From: Pseudomonadota bacterium
GTDB taxonomy: Bacteria > Pseudomonadota > Gammaproteobacteria > Halothiobacillales > Halothiobacillaceae
DNA length: 13,754 bases
Direction: 5' to 3'
Assembly (NCBI GenBank): GCA_021795795.1
Contig: JAJYPA010000186.1
Coordinates: forward strand, 1 to 13,754
The notes beneath the pieces are model-generated. The model was not told the origin of the DNA and searched no databases. It saw nothing but the letters and a program-made list of their open reading frames with translations. Both the position numbers and the translations under genes were made by a program. Shown here in pieces: positions 1-6,251 of this stretch; within the stretch, counting starts at the first letter, position 1, and each line of letters starts with the position of its first letter.

Positions 1-1
1 C

Positions 2-976
2 GTAGCCTATGCGGGATGGATAACGCTACCTTACCTGATAGCAGCCGCCATTGTCGGACGGCTATTGAGCGTCCTATTACTTTTCGCTCTCAGCTATCGC
101 CATGTACCCCTGTCGCCACGCCCCCGCTTTGCCCTCAACCAGGTGAAATCCTTGCTGCACTACGGCGGCTGGATCACGGTCACCGGGCTGGTCGGTCCCC
201 TGTTGACCGTTTTTGACCGCTTCCTTATTGGCGCTAAGATGGGCATGGTGGCAGTCACCGCTTACACTGTGCCTTACAACCTTGTCATGCGGCTCTCCAT
301 TCTTCCCGGCAGCCTGCAAACTGCATTGTTTCCCAGATTTGCCATGGTGGACCCCACCGAAGCGAAGGCGTTGGCGGCGCGTGCCGTGTTATCCATAGGG
401 GCTATCATGGCTCCGATAGTGGTGATGGGGTTGCTGCTCATCAAGCCCTTCCTGATCCTTTGGCTGGGAGCAACGCTGGCGGAAAAAACCGCCCCGGTCG
501 GACAAATACTGCTCGTCGGGATATGGATCAATACACTGGCCTTTATTCCCTTTGCCTACCTGCAAGCCAGAGGACGCCCCGATTTGCCCGCCAAGTTCCA
601 TCTCCTAGAACTGCTGCCCTACGTCGCTGTCCTGTGGGCGCTTATCGACCGACTTGGCGTACCTGGCGCCGCTTGGGCCTGGGATCTGCGCGTCCTTGCC
701 GATACCTTGCTCTTATTCTGGGCGGCGCAGACTACATCAGGCTTGAGCCGCACCATGGCCGGCATCCTACCCATTACAGGGGCCTTCGTTATTGCCTTTG
801 AAATGCCTTATGACTCTGCCCTGTATGTTGGGATTTCCCTACTGTTGGCGGGCGTAAGCATCGGCTGGTCCATTGCCAGCATTCCTCGATATCAACGCAC
901 GGCCATCACGTGCCGTCTTTTGGCGCGGACGCCTCCTGTCAACTCAACAGTAACTCAGGAAAAACATGGATCATAA
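2..976 (+). CDS. Wzx-type oligosaccharide flippase, 5' end outside window
   Basis: This is the C-terminal part (about 324 residues) of a multi-spanning inner-membrane protein of the polysaccharide flippase (Wzx/MVF) superfamily, which moves lipid-linked oligosaccharide from the cytoplasmic to the periplasmic face. The frame is open to the left edge from base 2, so the TTG at 65 is not the true start; roughly the first 100 to 150 residues of a usual 420 to 480 residue flippase are missing. Evidence is a chain of hydrophobic helices and family-like stretches: a YGGW-(I/V)TVTGLVGPLLT segment followed by FDRFLIGAKMG, then YTVPYNLVMRL with PGSLQTALFPRF. Near the end is a typical AWAWDLRVLADTLLLF helix. 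The short polar C-terminus ends within the start of the following methyltransferase gene, so the two are probably co-transcribed. The substrate cannot be told from the sequence. Confidence 0.88.
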   Translation, partial: VAYAGWITLPYLIAAAIVGRLLSVLLLFALSYRHVPLSPRPRFALNQVKSLLHYGGWITVTGLVGPLLTVFDRFLIGAKMGMVAVTAYTVPYNLVMRLSILPGSLQTALFPRFAMVDPTEAKALAARAVLSIGAIMAPIVVMGLLLIKPFLILWLGATLAEKTAPVGQILLVGIWINTLAFIPFAYLQARGRPDLPAKFHLLELLPYVAVLWALIDRLGVPGAAWAWDLRVLADTLLLFWAAQTTSGLSRTMAGILPITGAFVIAFEMPYDSALYVGISLLLAGVSIGWSIASIPRYQRTAITCRLLARTPPVNSTVTQEKHGS

Positions 977-2027
977 ACACTTGGGAAATCAGCCATGGCC
1001 CCAGGAAGGCCTGGAGCGAGTAGAGCGCTGCCCGATCTGCGGTGAGGTAGATCGAACGCTGCTACATGACGGGCTGACGGACAAGGTATTTTTTTGCGCG
1101 CCGGGGCGGTGGTCACTATATCAATGCCCGACCTGTGGCGCCGCCTACCTGGACCCAAGGCCGACTTCGGCCACCATAGCTATGGCTTATAGTGATTACT
1201 ACACCCATGAAGAAGGGGATGATGCCCCCAAGGGAAGATTCGCGCACTTTAAGCGCCGTTTGCGCAATGATTACCTCAATGCTCGCTATAACACCGATCT
1301 CCAGCCCGCATGGAAGATCGGGCGATGGATCACGTTCCTGTTGCCCCAGAAACGAAAGCAGATAGACGAAAGCGTTCGCCACCTGCCCGCCACCGGAAAA
1401 CCGGGTGTGCTGGTAGACATTGGCTGTGGCAATGGTCAGTTCCTGGGGACTGCCATGCAACTGGGTTGGAAGGCATGGGGCGTTGATCTCGATCCCAAAG
1501 CAGTGGAAGCTGCGCAGAAGACGGGGGCTACCGTCATACAGGGCGGCTTTCCAGACACTGGCCTACCTTCTGCACACTTCGATATTGTGACGCTCAGCCA
1601 TGTGATTGAGCACGTTCACGACCCTCTAGCTGCGCTCCGGGAAGCATTTCGAGTGGTTAAACCTGGTGGACACATCTGGCTTGCCACGCCAAACACGGAA
1701 AGTTTCGGCCACGCACGCTTCGGCGCCGATTGGAGGGGGCTTGAGCCGCCGCGGCACCTGATTCTCTTTGACAGTAATAGCCTAGAAAAGGCGTTAGATG
1801 GCGCTGGATTTATAAATATTGAGCGTAAGCCCTGTCTCCCGCAGGCGGCATGGTTTTACCAAAGTAGCTTGCGTATTTCTCGTAGTCAAAACCCTTACGA
1901 TGATAACGCAACTACCTCGCCATTAAATCTGCGACTCGCAGCCAAGCGCGCAGATTTCAGAGCAGCAGCGGCTCTTTCCCGCTGTGAAACCATCGTCATG
2001 ACTGCGAAACGCCCAGAATCCGATTAA
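966..2027 (+). CDS. Zinc-ribbon and class I SAM-dependent methyltransferase
   Basis: A 353-residue cytoplasmic methyltransferase, probably acting on a sugar or nucleotide-sugar of the surface polysaccharide. The N-terminus carries two Cys pairs, CPIC (Cys22, Cys25) and CPTC (Cys54, Cys57), spaced as a zinc ribbon. The Rossmann methyltransferase core follows: motif I LVDIGCGNGQFL (149-160), acidic VDLD (173-176) that should bind the ribose of SAM, SHVIEHVHDP (211-220), and VVKPGGHIWLATPN (230-243). This order is common in methyltransferases of O-antigen and exopolysaccharide clusters. The ATG at 966 overlaps the flippase gene by 11 bp and has AGGA at 957-960, five bases upstream, which suggests coupling. 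No residue identifies the acceptor; O-methylation is more likely than C-methylation but is not proven. Confidence 0.88.
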   Translation: MDHKHLGNQPWPQEGLERVERCPICGEVDRTLLHDGLTDKVFFCAPGRWSLYQCPTCGAAYLDPRPTSATIAMAYSDYYTHEEGDDAPKGRFAHFKRRLRNDYLNARYNTDLQPAWKIGRWITFLLPQKRKQIDESVRHLPATGKPGVLVDIGCGNGQFLGTAMQLGWKAWGVDLDPKAVEAAQKTGATVIQGGFPDTGLPSAHFDIVTLSHVIEHVHDPLAALREAFRVVKPGGHIWLATPNTESFGHARFGADWRGLEPPRHLILFDSNSLEKALDGAGFINIERKPCLPQAAWFYQSSLRISRSQNPYDDNATTSPLNLRLAAKRADFRAAAALSRCETIVMTAKRPESD

Positions 2028-2074
2028 CGCCGAAAGTGTGGGAGCAATGGCATCTTTATTAGGGTAAATTTCTG

Positions 2075-2962
2075 ATGTGTCACATTGTGAAAAAGACCGT
2101 TTGTGCTGTCGTCATCTCTTATCAGCCGTCTGTAGAATTTATTAAAAACATTCAGGCTTTGGCAACGCAAGTTAATGAAATCATCATTGTAGATAATTGC
2201 TCCTCACCTTCAGGAAGGGTGATCATCGAAGAATCCGCAACAGGTGATAACGTGACGGTTATTTATAATGGTGAGAATCTTGGAATTGGATCAGCTTTGA
2301 ATGCTGGAATTAGGTTTGCAAAAGAGCGGGGGTATGAATGGATAGGCACTTTTGATCAAGATAGCAGAATAACGTCTGGATTTGTGAAAAAAATGCTAGA
2401 TACTTATGATTTATATGTTGATAATGCGCGAGTCGCAATATTATCTCCGCAGTACCGAGACCAAAAGACAGGCAGGATGAGCGCGGCTGGAAATAATTCA
2501 GAAGAATCTCTTTTTAAAACAGTTTTTACAACAATGACGTCCGGAAACATCGTTAAAGTAAATATATTCGATTTGGTAGGATACTTTAATGAAGATCTTT
2601 TTATTGATTATGTTGACCACGAATTCTGTCTCCGGGTAGCTTGTGCAGGCTATTCTATATTAGAAGTTAATGGTGCAATATTAGATCACAACCTTGGCGA
2701 TCCAACAGAGCATAGGGTGTTAAGCAAAAGGATTATCGTCACCAATCATGCGCCATATAGGCGATATTACAATTCAAGAAATAGAGTTTATCTTTACAAA
2801 AGATACCTTCTGATCTTTCCGGCATGGGTAATTTCAGATGCTTGCAACCTTTCAAAAGAGATCGTTAAAATATTTCTATTTGAACAAGACAAAAAGCATA
2901 AGGCGGCTAAAATAATAAAAGGTATCGTTGATGGATTGCTTGGGAAGATGGGAAAGCTATGA
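2075..2962 (+). CDS. GT2 glycosyltransferase, RfbF/rhamnosyltransferase-like
   Basis: A 295-residue family-2 (GT-A fold) glycosyltransferase that would transfer a sugar, possibly rhamnose, from a nucleotide donor to a lipid-linked glycan on the cytoplasmic face. Visible motifs are IIIVDNCSS (37-44) of the nucleotide-binding half, the metal-binding TFDQDS (92-97), TSGNIV (155-160), and LFIDYVDHEFCLR (175-187), which holds the likely catalytic Asp residues. The DQDS and IDYVDHEF forms are typical of the rhamnosyltransferase subgroup (RfbF/RfbN). Two tested 60-base lines are about 38 to 40% G+C, compared with 57% in a line of the wzm gene, and codons such as ATA, TTA and AAA are frequent, so recent transfer is likely. 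The ATG at 2075 has AGGG at 2061-2064, a rather long spacing; GTG 2087 is an alternative start. The stop overlaps the next gene as ATGA. Confidence 0.88.
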   Translation: MCHIVKKTVCAVVISYQPSVEFIKNIQALATQVNEIIIVDNCSSPSGRVIIEESATGDNVTVIYNGENLGIGSALNAGIRFAKERGYEWIGTFDQDSRITSGFVKKMLDTYDLYVDNARVAILSPQYRDQKTGRMSAAGNNSEESLFKTVFTTMTSGNIVKVNIFDLVGYFNEDLFIDYVDHEFCLRVACAGYSILEVNGAILDHNLGDPTEHRVLSKRIIVTNHAPYRRYYNSRNRVYLYKRYLLIFPAWVISDACNLSKEIVKIFLFEQDKKHKAAKIIKGIVDGLLGKMGKL

Positions 2963-3810
2963 ATAGAGTCTATATCATCCTACTCAACTGGCACGGCTGG
3001 CAAGACACCATCGCCTGTCTGGAGTCCTTGGCGTCGCTAGATTATACCAATTATAGCGTACTCATGGTCGACAATGGCTCTACGGATGATTCCGTCGCGC
3101 GCATCCGCGCTGCCCATCCCGGGGTTCCCATCCTGGAAACGGGTCGCAACCTCGGTTTCTCCGGTGGTTGCAATGTGGGTATCCGCCGTGCGTTAGAAGA
3201 AGGCGCCGATTATGTCTGGCTCCTGAACAACGACACAACAGTCGATCCCCAGGCGCTGACTGACATGGTCGCGGTGGCCGAGGCTGATCCTGGGGTTGGC
3301 GCTGTCGGATCGGTACTTTACTATTTGGATAGCCCCAAGGATATTCAGGCGTGGGGCGGAGGAAGGGTGTGTTTTTGGTCTGGACGTGCTCGGCATCACC
3401 TGGGTCCGGTACCTGGCGCAAGGCTTCACTATCTTACCGCTGCCAGTATCTTGTTACGCCGCAGCGCGCTGGAAGAAGTCGGGCTATTGGACGAGAACAC
3501 CTTTTTCATGTACTGGGAAGATACGGATTTTTCGTTTCGTCTACGCAAGGCGGGGTGGCGCCTCGCCGTTGCCGATCAATCTATCATTCTTCATAGAGAA
3601 CACGCGGCGATAGGCAAAGGCAGTCCATTGCTGGATTATTACTTCAATGAGTCGGCGGTTCGCTTTTTCCGACGCTACGCGCCTATCCCAGCGTGGCCAA
3701 TTTCCATTGGCGTGCTGGGGCGCCTGACTAAACGAGTTTTGCGAGGTAGCCTCCCTGGTTTCGTGTCTACCCTGCGCGGTACCTATGCCGGGCTGAGAAA
3801 AAACGGATGA
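2959..3810 (+). CDS. GT2 family glycosyltransferase
   Basis: A 283-residue inverting GT-A glycosyltransferase of the common polysaccharide GT2 type. Motifs: VLMVDNGSTDDS (34-45) for nucleotide binding, GRNLGFSGGCNVGIR (62-76), the metal-binding WLLNNDT (87-93), and FFMYWEDTDFSFRLRKAGW (182-200) with the likely catalytic Glu187/Asp188 pair. No long hydrophobic helix suggests a membrane anchor. Its ATG lies inside the ATGA overlap with the preceding AT-rich GT2 gene, giving tight translational coupling, yet its own base composition is back to the G+C-rich local type, so the two neighbours probably have different histories. It is the last gene of the left block, followed by about 365 bp without a clear gene. 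Donor and linkage cannot be read from sequence. Confidence 0.9.
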   Translation: MNRVYIILLNWHGWQDTIACLESLASLDYTNYSVLMVDNGSTDDSVARIRAAHPGVPILETGRNLGFSGGCNVGIRRALEEGADYVWLLNNDTTVDPQALTDMVAVAEADPGVGAVGSVLYYLDSPKDIQAWGGGRVCFWSGRARHHLGPVPGARLHYLTAASILLRRSALEEVGLLDENTFFMYWEDTDFSFRLRKAGWRLAVADQSIILHREHAAIGKGSPLLDYYFNESAVRFFRRYAPIPAWPISIGVLGRLTKRVLRGSLPGFVSTLRGTYAGLRKNG

Positions 3811-4117
3811 GGGCCTCGGTGGCGTATACACATGGTTGCCCGCAGGCGCGGGCGCAGAGTTGGCGACTCAGGCATTGGCTGGGTATATCCTGCTTCTAGT
3901 GTTCCTACAGGGCCCCGCCAAATCCGTCTGCAACTCATTGATTCTATAAACCATAAGCACTTCTGATTGGCTGTAAGATAATGAATATATGATGGATTCT
4001 ATGTCGACCACCGTGTACGTATTTAAAATGCGCCACTGTTCTTTCAGAAACAGACAGTTAAAATCTATCTTGCTGTAGCCATGCTCCCCTGGATCATAAA
4101 GGCCAGAGCTCCGCAAC
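3811..4117. other. Intergenic region between two polysaccharide transcription units
   Basis: About 300 bases before the regulator's promoter with no convincing gene. The left part includes a short perfect inverted repeat GCCCGC-AGGC-GCGGGC at 3838-3853, but no run of T follows, so it is at best a weak or Rho-assisted stop. The middle (about 3940-4075) is AT-rich, repeats the octamer GATTCTAT near 3939 and 3993, and has an imperfect CTGTT...AACAG repeat near 4037. A minus-strand open frame at 3868-4116 has no recognisable motif. The change of base composition suggests an old insertion or deletion junction between two gene clusters. Confidence 0.5.
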
Positions 4118-4147
4118 TTGACACCCCAGCAGCAGACACCCTATGCT
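4118..4147 (+). promoter_or_regulatory. Predicted sigma70 promoter of the MarR-type regulator
   Basis: A perfect -35 box TTGACA at 4118-4123 and a -10 box TATGCT at 4142-4147 (four of six consensus bases) are separated by 18 bases. Transcription would start near 4154, about 23 bases before the ATG at 4177. This is the best promoter-like pair I found in the window and could drive the regulator and the following wzm-wzt operon. It also argues against the upstream in-frame ATG at 4081 as start. Found by eye; no experimental support. Confidence 0.6.
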
Positions 4148-4176
4148 CGCGCTCATATTCATCATGTGAGCACACA

Positions 4177-4545
4177 ATGAAACTTGATGACGCAACGCGC
4201 TACCAGTTGCTCAAACTCATTGCGGAACATCCGGGATACACCCAGCGCGAACTGGCCGCCGCCATGGGTGTGAGCGTGGGGAAGACCAATTTTTGCATCA
4301 AGGCCCTCATCAGCAAGGGTTTGGTCAAGGCCGAGAACTTCCGGCGCAATCACGACAAAGGCGACTACGCCTACCTCCTCACCCCCAAGGGCATAGAAGA
4401 CAAGGCCATTGTCACCGTCCGCTTCCTCCAGCGCAAGATGGCCGAGTATGATGCCCTCAAAGCCGAAATTGCCGCCCTCCGGATGGAAGTGGGGGAGTAT
4501 CGCGCATCTGCCGATGAATTTGAGATTCGTGCGGTTGACGCCTGA
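4177..4545 (+). CDS. EPS-associated MarR-family transcriptional regulator
   Basis: A 122-residue cytoplasmic DNA-binding protein. Residues 8 to about 70 form a winged helix: RYQLLKLIAEHPG, then helix-turn-helix YTQRELAAAMGVSVGKTNFCIKALISKG, then wing YAYLLTPKGIEDKA. Residues 78 to 107 are a charged heptad-like helix (RFLQRKMAEYDALKAEIAAL) probably used for dimerisation. The whole pattern matches what I know as the EPS-associated MarR family, usually about 110 to 120 residues and found beside exopolysaccharide genes; it is shorter than classical MarR proteins and lacks their ligand-pocket helices. I chose the ATG at 4177 because family similarity begins there and a promoter ends at 4147; the open frame continues back to an ATG at 4081 without similarity. 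The site is weak (GAG at 4168-4170). It lies 112 bp before wzm and probably controls this cluster, perhaps including itself; this is inference. Confidence 0.85.
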   Translation: MKLDDATRYQLLKLIAEHPGYTQRELAAAMGVSVGKTNFCIKALISKGLVKAENFRRNHDKGDYAYLLTPKGIEDKAIVTVRFLQRKMAEYDALKAEIAALRMEVGEYRASADEFEIRAVDA

Positions 4546-4643
4546 TCAACTTCATGCTGGCGGTCAGGCTGTACGGATGCCCCCCGCTGGATCCCATCTT
4601 TCGTCCAGGATATTCGTGGACATCTTTGCGCAGCAGAAACGTT

Positions 4644-4650
4644 AAGGAAG
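4644..4650 (+). promoter_or_regulatory. Strong ribosome binding site deciding the TTG start of wzm
   Basis: AAGGAAG at 4644-4650 sits seven bases before TTG 4658. An in-frame TAA at 4643-4645 closes the frame just upstream, so TTG is the first possible start. The remaining 4546-4643 spacer holds only a weak GTCCA/TGGAC repeat at 4603-4621, and I see no terminator. Confidence 0.75.
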
Positions 4651-4657
4651 AGCGCCC

Positions 4658-5446
4658 TTGCAGATAACAGCAGCCACTGGCTTCGGCCGTTATTGGCAGT
4701 ACCGCGATCTGGTGCGCAACCTGGTCGCCAAGGATCTCAAGGTGCGCTACCAGGGCGCGGCTCTGGGCTTCCTCTGGTCCTTGGGCAATCCGCTGGCCAT
4801 GATCCTCATCTATGACTTCGTTTTCACCCACGTCTTCCGCAGCGATCTGCCGAACTACATCCTCTACCTGGTGATCGGCGTCCTGCACTACAACCTTTTC
4901 TCCCAGTCCCTGATGCAGAGTTGCGAGAGCCTCACCGGCGCCTCGGGCCTGCTGCAGAAGATCTACTTCCCGCGCATCCTGGTCCCCACCGCCAGCATGC
5001 TCTTTACCCTGGTCCTCTGGTTTGTCGCCATCCTCATCCTGGTGGTGCTTTATCCCTTCCTGGGCGGGGTCTATCACTGGGGCTTGCTGCTCTATCCATT
5101 GGCTCTCGGCCTTTATATTGCCTTCATCTGGGGGCTGGTACTCACCTTCTCGGTGCTCAACGTCGAGTTCCGCGATCTGAAGCACCTGGTGGAGATCGCC
5201 CTGATGGGCCTTTTCTGGTTCACCCCGGTCGGATATCAGATCTCCACGTTGGGAGCCAATGCGCGCAGCGTGGTGGAATGGAACCCCCTTACCCAATTCA
5301 TGGACATCTTTCATAGCCTGCTATATCACGGAGCGCTCCCACACTGGTCTTCCGTCTTGATCGCCATGGCCTGGACCGGTGCATCCCTCGCCTTGGGGAC
5401 CGTACTATTTCACCGTAAGGCGCGCATGCTGGTCGAGGATCTCTGA
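4658..5446 (+). CDS. wzm: ABC-2 type polysaccharide export permease Wzm
   Basis: A 262-residue inner-membrane permease that, with the Wzt ATPase encoded next to it, exports an undecaprenyl-linked polysaccharide to the periplasm. The N-terminus contains the family-like RDLVRNLVAKDLKVRYQGAALGFLW (16-40), an interface helix before the first membrane span. About six membrane segments can be seen, roughly at 35-58, 66-85, 108-133, 142-166, 176-190 and 230-251, the usual number for Wzm. Internal landmarks are LLQKIYFPR (98-106), a coupling-helix-like segment, and VLNVEFRDLKHLVEI (166-180), which precedes the FWFTPVGYQ stretch. Length is normal (about 255 to 275). Initiation is at TTG, supported by the strong upstream site and a stop immediately before. 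Three bases after its stop codon comes the start of wzt. Confidence 0.95.
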   Translation: MQITAATGFGRYWQYRDLVRNLVAKDLKVRYQGAALGFLWSLGNPLAMILIYDFVFTHVFRSDLPNYILYLVIGVLHYNLFSQSLMQSCESLTGASGLLQKIYFPRILVPTASMLFTLVLWFVAILILVVLYPFLGGVYHWGLLLYPLALGLYIAFIWGLVLTFSVLNVEFRDLKHLVEIALMGLFWFTPVGYQISTLGANARSVVEWNPLTQFMDIFHSLLYHGALPHWSSVLIAMAWTGASLALGTVLFHRKARMLVEDL

Positions 5447-5448
5447 TC

Positions 5449-6219
5449 GTGGCTACACCCGCCGTCGTCGTCGAGCATCTGCGCAAGGAGTTCATCCTGC
5501 GCCACAATCGCGCCATGGGGATCAAAACCCGCTTCCTGGCGCTTTTTCATGCCAGCAAGCGGGAGCGGCGCGAGCATTTTCTGGCGCTGGACGACGTCAG
5601 CTTTACCGTGGAGCGTGGCGAGGCGCTGGGTCTTCTGGGGCACAACGGCTCGGGCAAAAGCACCTTGCTGCAGATTATTGCGGGCATCCTGGTCCCCACC
5701 AAGGGGCAGGTGATCACCCATGGGCGCGTCGCTCCACTTATCCAGTTGGGGGTGGGCTTCAATCCCGAATTGACGGGATTTGAAAACATCTTTCTCAACG
5801 CCAGCCTCTACGGCTTCCGCAATCGGGATGTCAAAAAGCGGGTGAAGGACATCATCGAGTTCTCCGAACTCGAACACTTCATCGATACGCCGCTCAAAAA
5901 CTACTCCTCAGGAATGCAGATGCGTCTGGGATTCTCCGTGGCGGTCCATCTGGAGCCCGATATCCTGCTTGCCGATGAGATCCTTGCCGTGGGCGACCAG
6001 CCCTTCCAGGACAAGTGCCTCGCCAAGATCGCCGCATTGCGTACGGAAGGCATGACGCTCATCTTGGTTTCCCATAGCCCTGAGCAGGTCAATAAATTCT
6101 GTGACCAGTTCGTTCGCCTGGAGCACGGGAGGGTGTTAGAGCAGGGGGATATCACCAAGGTGCAGGAAGAGGACACCCCTCATGGATTGGGCAATCCTGT
6201 CAGGCGAGCTTATTATTAA
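5449..6219 (+). CDS. wzt: Polysaccharide ABC exporter ATPase Wzt, short form
   Basis: A 256-residue nucleotide-binding subunit of the polysaccharide exporter. ABC motifs are complete: Walker A GHNGSGKST (64-72), Q-loop Gln99, signature YSSGM (152-156), Walker B DILLADE (171-177) with catalytic Glu177, and H-loop His209. The extra loop between the first strand and Walker A (residues about 18-45) and the motif LADEILAVGD are typical of the polysaccharide exporter branch. The protein ends about 45 residues after the H-loop, so the C-terminal carbohydrate-binding domain of E. coli O8/O9a Wzt (about 430 residues) is absent; short Wzt proteins are known from systems that export without reading the chain end. 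The GTG start at 5449 follows the wzm stop by two bases, with GAGGA about ten bases upstream. The last residues may be divergent. Confidence 0.94.
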   Translation: MATPAVVVEHLRKEFILRHNRAMGIKTRFLALFHASKRERREHFLALDDVSFTVERGEALGLLGHNGSGKSTLLQIIAGILVPTKGQVITHGRVAPLIQLGVGFNPELTGFENIFLNASLYGFRNRDVKKRVKDIIEFSELEHFIDTPLKNYSSGMQMRLGFSVAVHLEPDILLADEILAVGDQPFQDKCLAKIAALRTEGMTLILVSHSPEQVNKFCDQFVRLEHGRVLEQGDITKVQEEDTPHGLGNPVRRAYY

Positions 6220-6251
6220 CATTTTTCGAGGGCACAGCAGGCAGCTCATGG

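Noticed and set aside
65..67. TTG at 65 as the start of the flippase gene
   Set aside because: The same frame is open and codes for hydrophobic residues back to base 2, and the family requires a longer N-terminus.
3838..3853. GC-rich hairpin as intrinsic terminator of the left block
   Set aside because: The stem is only six base pairs and is not followed by a T-run.
3868..4116. Minus-strand open frame of 82 codons in the spacer
   Set aside because: It has no recognised domain and I saw no clear binding site; a decayed gene cannot be excluded but is not supported.
4081..4176. Upstream ATG extending the MarR-type regulator by 32 residues
   Set aside because: The extra residues do not match the family, and the best promoter pair (4118-4147) lies within them.
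4457..5314. Long minus-strand open frame of 285 codons
   Set aside because: It lies opposite the well-supported wzm gene, is rich in charged residues without motifs, and is a shadow of the G+C-rich coding strand.
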